DNA of 52,791 nt, from contig JAGCVT010000078.1 of assembly GCA_017962225.1 (NCBI GenBank), positions 1 through 52,791 of the forward strand, written 5' to 3'. Below the pieces are notes generated by a model. That model was given only the letters and a program-made list of their open reading frames with translations, ran no database searches and was not told the origin of the DNA. Source of the stretch: Lachnospiraceae bacterium (GTDB lineage Bacteria; Bacillota; Clostridia; Lachnospirales; Lachnospiraceae). Below are positions 44,657-52,791 of this stretch, one piece after another. Both the position numbers and the translations under genes were made by a program. Numbering within the stretch: the first letter of the stretch is position 1; each line of letters opens with the position of its first letter.

Positions 44657-46066
44657 TTATTCGCTTTTTTCTTCGTTTTCAGGCTCTTTTTCATTTTTTA
44701 CTTCAGATTTCTCGTTTTTAGATGCTTTTGCCTGATTCTTTAACTCTCTTGCTTTCTTCTTCTCTTCTGCCAATCTCTTTTTCTCTTCTTTTTTCTTTGC
44801 AAGTATTACGCTGGTTAATTCACGTTCAATAAATTCTTTATTTTCATTATCGATATGATCAAGATAAATATAATCATTTGTATCACGTGATAATTCTTTG
44901 TTTCTGAGCGTAATATCAAGCGTCGACTGAATTAATGTATAAATTACAGCCATTAAAGGTACGCCGATAATCATACCGGGAATTCCCCAAAAACCGCCGA
45001 ATATCGTTATTGCAAAAATAACCCAGAAACTCGAAATTCCTGTGGATGAACCAAGAATCTTGGGGCCGATAAAATTACCGTCCAGCTGCTGCAGAATAAC
45101 GACGAAAATAAGGAAATACAGTGCATGTACGGGATTAATTACAAGTAACAGTAAAAGACACGGAATTGCACCTATAATCGGTCCGAAAAAAGGAATAATA
45201 TTTGTTACGCCGATAATTAATGCAAGCAAAACCGGATATTCGATACCGATTATCGAGCATCCTATAAAGCATAAAACGCCGATTATCATTGAATCGACTA
45301 TTTTACCGATTATGAAGCCCGAAAACTTATCTGAGGCCATACGAACGTTTTTAATGACTACGTTACCATTTTTAACATTGAAAACTGAATAAACGATTTT
45401 CTTCGCCTGGCCTTTGAAAAGTTCCTTTTTTGATAAAACATAAATTGAAACGATAAATCCGATAACGATATCTTTTAAGGCTTTAAAGAAAGTTAAAAGA
45501 TAAACTGATGATTTCGAAGCCAGGGTTGTTAACCACGGAACAAGTGTTGTATCAGTCCAGTTATCGATAATTTCTTCGTTTTCTTTTATGTAGTTGCCTA
45601 AATATTTATAGATTTCAGGATATTTGCGTGTAAGCTGGTCAAACCATACCATGAAGTTATCTTTGTATTTAGGGAATAAAATCGAAATATTTACAATACT
45701 TTCACTTATCTGAGGAATAACGGCCACAACGAAACATGCGGTTAAAACGAGAATAACCAGATAAGAGAAAACCATAGCCAGAATTCTGTATAAATTCTTT
45801 TTCCATTTAGGCAAAAGTCTTCTGTTGGGAGCTTGTTTGTCGAATATCGAAAATACCGATTCTTCAAACCATTTCATTAAAGGATTAACCAAAAATGCAA
45901 ATACAAATCCTAAAATAATCGGCAGCAATATTTTAACAAGTTTGGTAATTGCGTTTCTGATGGCCAGATTGTTGTTTAACAGGAAATTAAACAATACCAC
46001 AATTGCCAGAACAACAAGTGCGGTTACACCCCAGTATAAATATTTTTTATCCCATTTGAATTTCAT
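44657..46066 (-). CDS. AI-2E family transporter (PerM/YdiK-like permease)
   Basis: The 469-residue membrane protein has about eight spans and the family segments IIPFFGPIIGAIP, GSSTGISSFWVIFAI and FWGIPGMIIGVPLMAVIY. The family includes E. coli TqsA and YdiK as well as Na+/H+-antiporter-like members, so autoinducer export should not be assumed. A C-terminal tail of about 70 residues is highly charged (Lys/Glu). The start overlaps the upstream gene (46063-46959) by ATGA. Confidence 0.88.
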   Translation of the reverse strand: MKFKWDKKYLYWGVTALVVLAIVVLFNFLLNNNLAIRNAITKLVKILLPIILGFVFAFLVNPLMKWFEESVFSIFDKQAPNRRLLPKWKKNLYRILAMVFSYLVILVLTACFVVAVIPQISESIVNISILFPKYKDNFMVWFDQLTRKYPEIYKYLGNYIKENEEIIDNWTDTTLVPWLTTLASKSSVYLLTFFKALKDIVIGFIVSIYVLSKKELFKGQAKKIVYSVFNVKNGNVVIKNVRMASDKFSGFIIGKIVDSMIIGVLCFIGCSIIGIEYPVLLALIIGVTNIIPFFGPIIGAIPCLLLLLVINPVHALYFLIFVVILQQLDGNFIGPKILGSSTGISSFWVIFAITIFGGFWGIPGMIIGVPLMAVIYTLIQSTLDITLRNKELSRDTNDYIYLDHIDNENKEFIERELTSVILAKKKEEKKRLAEEKKKARELKNQAKASKNEKSEVKNEKEPENEEKSE

Positions 46067-46959
46067 GCCTGTTCCTCTTCCACCAATTCTTTAATTATTT
46101 CGTCTCTTTTCTTTTTTAAAGCCTGTTTGTAGAAACCTTTTGAAGTTGATTTTTCGGCTTCAGCCAGTGCATCGTTATATGTTTTTTCAATAAGTTCCTT
46201 ATCTGTTTCATGCGCGGCTTTATACTTGTCGAGCAAAAATGCATGGTATAAAACCGGCTCGTTTGATTTTAAGATATCAAGGATTGAATCAGCCTCGTTA
46301 AATTCTTTTTTGTATAGAAGATATTTAAGCTTTGTCTCATACAAAACATTGGTTAAGTAATCATATTTGGCAATGCACTGATTAAATAAAGGAATAAAAA
46401 TCGAATATAATTCTTCGACTTTTTCTGCATACTCTTTTTCAGCATAAAAGCTTATTGCAGTATCCAAAAGCCCGAAATATGTTGCCATATTACTTCTCAT
46501 CGGATTATTGGATTCAATTTTCATCTTGTCTTTTAATTCGATAAAATCAAATTCCTGAAGCAGCTCTTCCGCTTCGTCGTACCTGTCTTCCATCGCCAGG
46601 TAATTAATCATCATGTTTACACTTCCGACATATCCGACACTGGCTTTATTTTTCTTATAATTATTTTTTCTTTTGGAAGCTGCATTGTAAACGGTTTCTG
46701 TAAGTCCGTTATACATTAATTCATTGTTAAACAGCTTCATGAAATTAAATTCTTTTATGGTTGCAATTCCGACATAAATGAAAGCAACTATAAAGACAAT
46801 ACCGGTAAATACCCATAACAGGATTTTCATAATTGACCATGTAAGATCGTAATATTGCGGAGCAGCAATTTTTACAATCGCTAAGATAAATCCGCAGAGA
46901 ATTCCGCAAAATGCACCTATAGCCAGAGAAACTATCAATTTTACTATATTTTTAGCCAT
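46063..46959 (-). CDS. Membrane-anchored helical-repeat protein of unknown function
   Basis: The 298-residue protein has two N-terminal spans (about 5-32 and 42-67) and a cytoplasmic helical region of about 200 residues. Its YDEAEELLQEFDFIELKD and NEADSILDILKSNEP stretches resemble TPR-like helical hairpins. It overlaps the AI-2E transporter by four bases, so the two are co-translated and may interact. The ribosome site is GAGGG. No named family is recognised. Confidence 0.75.
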   Translation of the reverse strand: MAKNIVKLIVSLAIGAFCGILCGFILAIVKIAAPQYYDLTWSIMKILLWVFTGIVFIVAFIYVGIATIKEFNFMKLFNNELMYNGLTETVYNAASKRKNNYKKNKASVGYVGSVNMMINYLAMEDRYDEAEELLQEFDFIELKDKMKIESNNPMRSNMATYFGLLDTAISFYAEKEYAEKVEELYSIFIPLFNQCIAKYDYLTNVLYETKLKYLLYKKEFNEADSILDILKSNEPVLYHAFLLDKYKAAHETDKELIEKTYNDALAEAEKSTSKGFYKQALKKKRDEIIKELVEEEQA

Positions 46960-47031
46960 TATACCCTCTTGTTATTTAATATAAATACAATAAAATTATA
47001 AACCATAAATTATTATAATTCTATATAAATA

Positions 47032-47040
47032 TGATATAAT
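47032..47040 (+). promoter_or_regulatory. Extended -10 promoter for ttcA
   Basis: TGATATAAT (TG at 47032-47033, TATAAT at 47035-47040) is an extended -10 element, 36 bp before the ttcA start. No convincing -35 is visible in the AT-rich sequence. The same nine-base block precedes mreB. Confidence 0.5.
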
Positions 47041-47075
47041 CAATATGGTAAAAAACAGATATAAAAGGTTGAAAA

Positions 47076-47798
47076 ATGAAACTTCAGCAGATAATGTCAA
47101 AAACGCGTAAAGCGGTTGATGACTACAATATGATAAATGAAGGCGATGTAATTGCTGTGGGTATTTCGGGAGGCAAAGATTCTCTGGCATTATTGCATTC
47201 TCTTGCCGGTATGAGAAGGTTTTACCCTAAGAACTACTCTCTCATCGCCATCACCTGTGATTTAGGCTTTAAAAACGTAAATTTTGATGATATAAAAAAG
47301 TTTTGCGATGAACTTGAAGTCGAATATGTAATCGTTGAATCGGATATTTCCGATATCGTTTTTAATGTCAGAAAAGAAGAAAATCCCTGTTCTTTATGTG
47401 CCAAAATGAGAAAAGGCGCAATGTATAATTACCTTAAAGACCGCGGAATTACCAAGATTGCTTACGCACATCATCAGGACGATGTTGTAGAGACATATAT
47501 GATGTCACTTATATATGAAGGCAGGCAGAACACCTTCTCTCCCGTCACGTTCCTCGACAGAACCGGCGTAACCGTTATAAGACCTTTCATTTATATGAAA
47601 GAAGCAGACATTATCGGATTTGTAAAAGCAAATAATATACCGGTTTTAAAATCACCCTGTCCCGTTGACGGCTTTACCAAAAGGCAGTATGCAAAAGACC
47701 TCATAAAAGAAATAAACGACGAGGCTCCGGGCGTCAGGGAACGTATTTTCACTGCTATTCGGAATTCAAATATAAAAGGCTGGAAAAAAGAATCTTAA
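47076..47798 (+). CDS. ttcA: tRNA 2-thiocytidine biosynthesis protein, TtcA family
   Basis: The 240-residue PP-loop ATPase would insert sulfur at C32 of certain tRNAs. The PP-loop SGGKDS is at 31-36. C105-x2-C108 (NPCSLCAK) and C195 (KSPCPVDG) match the three cysteines that hold the [4Fe-4S] cluster in TtcA. The protein is shorter than E. coli TtcA (about 310), as in Firmicutes homologues. An AAAAGG ribosome site precedes it. Its stop overlaps the recombinase start (TAATG). Confidence 0.88.
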   Translation: MKLQQIMSKTRKAVDDYNMINEGDVIAVGISGGKDSLALLHSLAGMRRFYPKNYSLIAITCDLGFKNVNFDDIKKFCDELEVEYVIVESDISDIVFNVRKEENPCSLCAKMRKGAMYNYLKDRGITKIAYAHHQDDVVETYMMSLIYEGRQNTFSPVTFLDRTGVTVIRPFIYMKEADIIGFVKANNIPVLKSPCPVDGFTKRQYAKDLIKEINDEAPGVRERIFTAIRNSNIKGWKKES

Positions 47799-48886
47799 TG
47801 GAAAAGAAATCATTAAATTACCATGAAAGTTTAAAAGCGAAAAACGTGCTTAAATTAAGGGAACTTTTAAAAAGACTCCCTTCTTTTTGTGCTGATTATT
47901 TCATCGGTAAGAATGATGTTATTTCTTCCAGAACCAAAATTGCTTATGCTTATGATTTGATTGTCTTCTTTGAATATCTGCATGATTCGGATGATAAATT
48001 TAACTATCCGATTCACGATTATAAAATGGAGATTCTTGATGAAATAACCAGAAACGACATTCTCTTTTATATGGAATATTTGTCTTACCACGAAAAAGAC
48101 GGTAAGGTTTATACCAACGATGAACGCGGCAAAGCAAGGAAACTTGCTTCACTAAAGAGTTTTTATCATTATTATTTTGTAAATGAACTCATAAAAACCA
48201 ATCCTGCGGATTTAGTTCCGATGCCTAAACTTCATGAAAAAGAAATCATCCGTCTGGATGTAAATGAAGTTGTTGATTTGCTAGACTTGGTTGAAAACGG
48301 CGCTAAGCTTACCAAAGGCGAAGCCAGATTTTTTGACAGAAACGCAACCAGAGATTTTACGATTCTTACCGTAATGCTCGGTACCGGTATCCGTGTGTCC
48401 GAATGCGTTGGACTAAATATTTCCGATGTCGATCTGAATGAATTCAGATTTAAGGTACGAAGAAAAGGCGGAAAAGAGGCAATTATTTATTTCGGTGATG
48501 AAGTTTGTGATGCCCTCTCCAATTATCTCGATTTAAGAAATACAATTATTCCGGTTGAGGGTAATGAAGATGCATTATTCCTTAGCATGCAGAATAAAAG
48601 AATGTCGGTGCGTGCAATGGAAAACATGGTTTCGAAATACACCGGTAAGCTTAATACATTAAAGCATATAACGCCACACAAGCTTCGTAGTACATTTGGT
48701 ACGAATCTTTACCGTGAAACAAATGATATTTACCTTGTGGCTGATTTCCTAGGCCATAAAGATGTAAATACAACCAGAAAGCATTATGCTTCGATATCCG
48801 ATGATACCAGAAGAAAAGCTATAATGAACTTTAAATTAAGAGAAGATGAAAATGATACGGATACAAATAAAAATGATGGGGATTAA
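47798..48886 (+). CDS. Tyrosine recombinase, XerS/XerD-like
   Basis: The 362-residue tyrosine recombinase has an N-terminal SAM-like DNA-binding domain (about 25-135) and a catalytic domain. Catalytic residues are R199 (GTGIRVSE), K226 region, H294-x2-R297 (HKLR), H320 (GHKDVNTT) and Tyr330. Length and N-terminal organisation resemble streptococcal XerS, which resolves chromosome dimers alone, more than the shorter (about 300) XerC/XerD. It is not flanked by att repeats or mobile genes, and its start overlaps ttcA, which argues for a housekeeping role. FtsK, the usual activator of Xer recombination, is at 4781. Confidence 0.88.
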   Translation: MEKKSLNYHESLKAKNVLKLRELLKRLPSFCADYFIGKNDVISSRTKIAYAYDLIVFFEYLHDSDDKFNYPIHDYKMEILDEITRNDILFYMEYLSYHEKDGKVYTNDERGKARKLASLKSFYHYYFVNELIKTNPADLVPMPKLHEKEIIRLDVNEVVDLLDLVENGAKLTKGEARFFDRNATRDFTILTVMLGTGIRVSECVGLNISDVDLNEFRFKVRRKGGKEAIIYFGDEVCDALSNYLDLRNTIIPVEGNEDALFLSMQNKRMSVRAMENMVSKYTGKLNTLKHITPHKLRSTFGTNLYRETNDIYLVADFLGHKDVNTTRKHYASISDDTRRKAIMNFKLREDENDTDTNKNDGD

Positions 48887-48904
48887 TACTCCTCATCTTT
48901 TTTT
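48875..48904 (+). terminator. Intrinsic terminator of ttcA-recombinase operon
   Basis: Eight pairs (GATGGGGA with TCCTCATC, one GU) enclose a seven-base loop that contains the recombinase stop codon, followed by seven T residues. Confidence 0.85.
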
Positions 48905-48913
48905 GTTTTAAAT

Positions 48914-48927
48914 CGAAAATATGTTTG
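48914..48927. promoter_or_regulatory. LexA box 1
   Basis: CGAAAATATGTTTG matches the Gram-positive LexA operator CGAACRNRYGTTYG at all but one defined position. It overlaps the -35 hexamer of the lexA promoter, so repressor binding would block RNA polymerase. Confidence 0.8.
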
Positions 48928-48953
48928 CCAATTCTTTTCTGTTATGTTATGAT
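48925..48953 (+). promoter_or_regulatory. lexA promoter
   Basis: TTGCCA (48925-48930) and TATGAT (48948-48953) are separated by exactly 17 bp, each one mismatch from the sigma-A consensus. Transcription would start near 48960, 31 bp before the lexA start codon. Confidence 0.8.
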
Positions 48954-48955
48954 AA

Positions 48956-48969
48956 AGAAAATATGTTCG
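48956..48969. promoter_or_regulatory. LexA box 2
   Basis: AGAAAATATGTTCG matches the operator consensus with two mismatches and has the same AATATGTT centre as box 1. It lies over the expected transcription start, 42 bp (centre to centre) from box 1, or about four helical turns. Confidence 0.65.
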
Positions 48970-48990
48970 ATTTATTTAGGGAGATATGTT

Positions 48991-49617
48991 ATGTCCAGAG
49001 AAAAGAACAAGCTTACAGAAACTGATTATGCTTTGCTTGAATACATAAAAGAAAACATCATAAAAAAAGGCTTTCCGCCCACAGTGCGTGAAATGTGTAA
49101 ATTCACCGGTCTTTCATCGACTTCTAGTATATTTGCCCATTTAAACAAGCTTGAAGCAAACGATCTTATAAAAAGAGATCCGGCAAAGCCCAGATGTATA
49201 GAAATTATCGATGATTCTTTCAATTCCATCAGAACCGAGACCGCTTCTGTTCCCATTGTGGGCCAGGTTGCATGCGGCGAACCGATTCTTGCCACACAGA
49301 ATATTGAAGGATACTTCCCTCTTCCCGTGGATATGCTTCCTAACGATGAAGTATTCGTTCTTATGGCAAAAGGCGACAGTATGATAAATGTCGGAATCTT
49401 CGACGGAGATTATGTATTTGTAAAACAGTGCAATACGGCTTCAAACGGCGATACGGTTGTTGCCCTTCTCGAAGACAGCGCTACCATTAAGACATTCTAT
49501 AAATTTAAGGATCATATCGAATTAAAGCCTGAAAACGATTCCATGGATCCTATAATAGTAAACGGAAACATTCAGATTTTGGGTAAGGTTTTCGGTGTTT
49601 TCAGACTTTGCAAATAA
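48991..49617 (+). CDS. lexA: SOS repressor LexA
   Basis: LexA represses the SOS regulon and cleaves itself when RecA is activated. The start at 48991 follows AGGGAG; an upstream in-frame ATG lies inside the operator region. The 208-residue protein has the N-terminal winged helix (FPPTVREMCKFTGLSSTSSIFAHLNKL). The cleavage site is C95-G96 in VACGEPI, not the more usual A-G. The catalytic dyad is S130 (KGDSMI) and K167 (ATIKTF). Two LexA boxes and a sigma-A promoter precede it, so it is autoregulated. It is a single-gene unit ended by a strong terminator. Confidence 0.96.
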   Translation: MSREKNKLTETDYALLEYIKENIIKKGFPPTVREMCKFTGLSSTSSIFAHLNKLEANDLIKRDPAKPRCIEIIDDSFNSIRTETASVPIVGQVACGEPILATQNIEGYFPLPVDMLPNDEVFVLMAKGDSMINVGIFDGDYVFVKQCNTASNGDTVVALLEDSATIKTFYKFKDHIELKPENDSMDPIIVNGNIQILGKVFGVFRLCK

Positions 49618-49638
49618 ATGTTATTATACTTGTTTCTC

Positions 49639-49672
49639 AAAAAAGAATACCTCGTAAAAGGTATTCTTTTTT
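49639..49672. terminator. Bidirectional terminator between lexA and nadD-yqeK
   Basis: Fourteen perfect pairs (AAAAAAGAATACCT with AGGTATTCTTTTTT) close a six-base loop. The flanking A and T runs make it work on both strands for the two convergent genes. Confidence 0.9.
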
Positions 49673-50849
49673 ATTTGTTATTTCTTTCGTTTATCAGATT
49701 TTTGTAAAAATCGTATGTTTCTTTTGTAAGAGGATCGACTTCGGCCTTTAACGAATCCAGATAATCAAGTGTATCTTTTAGGATGTTCATACAGACTAGA
49801 TTAATATCTGCCATTGCAATCATCCGGTACATCGGAAGTTTTTCGGAGAAATCTCTTCCAGGCTCTATGAAATCCGAAACAAATATAATCTTTTCGATTA
49901 AAGACATATCGGGTCTTCCCGTCGTATGATATTTAATCGCATCTAAAATCTCTTTATCTTTTATGCCGTATTTTTCATATGCAAGACATGCACCTGCTTT
50001 TGCATGAAGAAGTGAATCCTTTACCTTTTCCAGGTCGTTTAATTCAACGAAATTTCGCTTGCATATGGCAATCATATCTTCTAGAGGCATATATTTCGCG
50101 CAATCGTGTAAAAGAGCTGCTTTTTCGCATTTCTTTATGTCTGCCTGATATGCTTTTGCGAGAGCCGAAGCTGTATCTATAACGCCGAAAGTATGCATCA
50201 ATCTTGAATCTTTAAGCTCTTTTGAAAGAAGCATAATCATTTCTGCGTCAGTCATTTCTTTATAAAGATGATTGTCTTTTATATATTCAAAAACCTTCTT
50301 ATCAAAGTAGATATTTTTAAATTCTTCATAGCTTTTGTTTTCGAATTCTTCACGTATTTCTGTTGAAGAAATATCTATAACGTCGTTATGCATGAAACGG
50401 ATATCTGCATTATATTTTTCTTTTAATTCGTTTGCTTTGGCAATACTGTCTGCATCGCCTCTTTTAGCAACGATAAAGATAAGATTTTCAAAAAGATACT
50501 CGGGCTCATACCATTTTTCAATCATAAAAAGAGTATCCGTTCCAATAAGGAAATAAAGCTTATCATTCGGGAAATGCTCCTTAAAATATGCAACGGTATC
50601 TTTGGTATATGTATATCCTGCTCTTTTGATTTCAAGATCGTTTATTTCAAACTTTTCTATACCTTCAATAGCAAGTTTAAGCATGTTGTAACGGTGAATT
50701 GAAGGCGTTACGTCGTTCTTCATATAAGAATTGCCTGTTGGCATGAAAATAACCTTGTCTAAGTCAAACTGAGACAAGGCAATTTTTGCAATCTCTATAT
50801 GTCCGTTGTGAATGGGGTCAAATGTACCGCCGGAAATACATATCTTCAT
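49671..50849 (-). CDS. nadD: Nicotinate-nucleotide adenylyltransferase fused to YqeK-type HD hydrolase
   Basis: The 392-residue protein joins two enzymes that are adjacent separate genes in B. subtilis. Residues 1-195 are NadD, which makes deamido-NAD, with GGTFDPIHNGH at 7-17 and the ISSTEIR motif at 160-166. Residues 200-390 are a YqeK-like HD domain with H219, H248-D249 and YHTTGRP. YqeK proteins hydrolyse Ap4A-type dinucleotides in other Firmicutes. Joining them may link NAD synthesis to clearance of adenylylated by-products, which is inference. It follows yhbY by 9 bp in the conserved obgE-yhbY-nadD-yqeK order. Confidence 0.94.
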   Translation of the reverse strand: MKICISGGTFDPIHNGHIEIAKIALSQFDLDKVIFMPTGNSYMKNDVTPSIHRYNMLKLAIEGIEKFEINDLEIKRAGYTYTKDTVAYFKEHFPNDKLYFLIGTDTLFMIEKWYEPEYLFENLIFIVAKRGDADSIAKANELKEKYNADIRFMHNDVIDISSTEIREEFENKSYEEFKNIYFDKKVFEYIKDNHLYKEMTDAEMIMLLSKELKDSRLMHTFGVIDTASALAKAYQADIKKCEKAALLHDCAKYMPLEDMIAICKRNFVELNDLEKVKDSLLHAKAGACLAYEKYGIKDKEILDAIKYHTTGRPDMSLIEKIIFVSDFIEPGRDFSEKLPMYRMIAMADINLVCMNILKDTLDYLDSLKAEVDPLTKETYDFYKNLINERNNK

Positions 50850-50858
50850 ATCTACAGA

Positions 50859-51164
50859 TTAATCTTCTTTTCTCTCTTTGGGAAGAATAATTACAGGATT
50901 TTCCTTAAAAGGTTTGTATAAAATAAATTTCTTGCCGATAACCTGAACCAATTCGGAATGTGTTCTTTCTGCAATTGTAATTCCGAGTTCCTTGGGATCG
51001 TCGGGACAATTCTTTAAAACGCTTAACTTTATAAGTTCATGCGTATTAAAAGCCTCATTTACAGCCTCGTTAAACTCAGGCGTAAGGCTTGATTTTCCAA
51101 CCATAAATAAAGGTTCAAGATTATTTGCAAGAGATTTTAAATATGCTCTTTGTTTGCTGGTCAT
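50859..51164 (-). CDS. yhbY: RNA-binding protein YhbY (CRM domain)
   Basis: The 101-residue protein is a single CRM domain that associates with pre-50S ribosomal subunits. It has the opening TSKQRAYLKSLANNLEPLFMVGKSSLT with the GK loop, the ELIKLSVLKNC segment and the IGKKFILYKP end. An AAAGGAG ribosome site precedes it. It lies 11 bp after obgE, another ribosome-assembly gene. Confidence 0.94.
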   Translation of the reverse strand: MTSKQRAYLKSLANNLEPLFMVGKSSLTPEFNEAVNEAFNTHELIKLSVLKNCPDDPKELGITIAERTHSELVQVIGKKFILYKPFKENPVIILPKERKED

Positions 51165-51175
51165 AATAACTCCTT

Positions 51176-52513
<1,338 letters not shown>

Positions 52514-52515
52514 CT

Positions 52516-52548
52516 AAAAAATACGCCTCAAGTTAATTCTTGAGGCGT
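52516..52548 (-). terminator. Terminator or attenuator between rpmA and obgE
   Basis: Ten perfect pairs (ACGCCTCAAG with CTTGAGGCGT) close a six-base loop; on the - strand ATTTTTT follows. It lies between the rpmA stop and the obgE ribosome site, so only part of the ribosomal-protein transcription would continue into obgE, or obgE relies on read-through. Confidence 0.8.
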
Positions 52549-52555
52549 TTGATAA

Positions 52556-52791
52556 TTACTGTTCTACCGGATATACACTTGCCTGCTTCTTGTCACGACC
52601 CTTACGCTCGAAACGTAATACTCCGTCAACTTTGGCATATAATGTATCATCTCCGCCGATACCTACATTCACACCGGGATGAATTTTGGTACCACGCTGT
52701 CTATATAAGATATTGCCGGCCTTAACAAACTGACCGTCAGCTCTTTTAGCTCCTAAACGCTTAGATTCTGAATCTCTGCCGTTCTTAGTAG
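52556..52791 (-). CDS. rpmA: 50S ribosomal protein L27, N-terminally truncated by the window edge
   Basis: The 78 visible residues begin [20 protein letters not shown] and end ASVYPVEQ, and include [15 protein letters not shown] and [22 protein letters not shown]. These are unmistakable L27 sequences. About 15-20 residues, including the cleavable Firmicutes N-terminal leader, lie beyond the window. L27 reaches the peptidyl-transferase centre. The gene heads the visible part of the rpmA-obgE cluster. Confidence 0.96.
   Translation of the reverse strand, partial: TKNGRDSESKRLGAKRADGQFVKAGNILYRQRGTKIHPGVNVGIGGDDTLYAKVDGVLRFERKGRDKKQASVYPVEQ

Noticed and set aside
47798-48886. Phage or integron integrase marking a mobile island
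   Set aside because: The gene overlaps ttcA, shares its terminator, lacks flanking direct repeats or tRNA, and no other mobile genes are present. I saw no integron-specific extra segment.

Overview
The window is a gene-dense, AT-rich stretch of a low-GC Gram-positive chromosome, almost certainly from a member of the Clostridia. Gene order and protein style (NfnAB, an ftsK-fhs-folD string, miaB-mutS-mutL-miaA, HlyD-like/yggS/sepF, a fused NadD-YqeK) point to Lachnospiraceae, the Butyrivibrio/Roseburia kind of organism. The genus is inferred and cannot be fixed from the sequence alone. No rRNA, tRNA, CRISPR array, prophage or insertion sequence was seen. The only recombinase is a housekeeping Xer-type enzyme.

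Layout. From 1 to 43855 everything reads on the + strand in tightly packed, often overlapping genes. In order: the end of yebC; metY; a GT2 glycosyltransferase and a large membrane protein; ftsK; the one-carbon genes fhs and folD; a zinc-ribbon/TPR membrane protein; nfnA-nfnB (electron-bifurcating ferredoxin:NADP oxidoreductase); a second zinc-ribbon protein; rlmH; a SpoVB/MurJ-like flippase; an FAD dehydrogenase; a GC-rich structured RNA candidate (18498-18647); proB and an unusual DUF896-ProA fusion; miaB, mutS, mutL, miaA (tRNA modification and mismatch repair); and a PLP enzyme of the methionine-gamma-lyase/aluminium-resistance family. Next come the rod-shape module mreB-mreC-mreD-PBP2-rodA, then mgsA, a D,D-carboxypeptidase, a mini P-loop protein, an HlyD-like protein, yggS, sepF, an unknown gene, rluD and a cytidylate-kinase-like gene.

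From 44048 to 46959 three - strand membrane-protein genes follow, including an AI-2E-family transporter. From 47076 to 49617 ttcA, a XerS/XerD-like recombinase and lexA read +. LexA has a clear promoter with two LexA-box-like sites. From 49671 to the end the - strand carries the conserved rpmA-obgE-yhbY-nadD/yqeK cluster, truncated in rpmA.

Functionally this is core biology: envelope growth and division (mre/PBP2/rodA, sepF, ftsK, flippase, carboxypeptidase), DNA repair and SOS (mutSL, lexA), tRNA and rRNA modification (miaA, miaB, ttcA, rlmH, rluD), ribosome maturation (obgE, yhbY, L27) and redox/one-carbon metabolism. The points most worth a second look are the structured RNA upstream of proB, the DUF896-ProA fusion with an internal ribosome-binding site, a methylglyoxal synthase with Glu at the proposed catalytic Asp, the very long repeat-bearing MutL linker, two intergenic hairpin elements (41499-41548 and 43855-43925, the latter attC-like by consensus) and the LexA operator pair.
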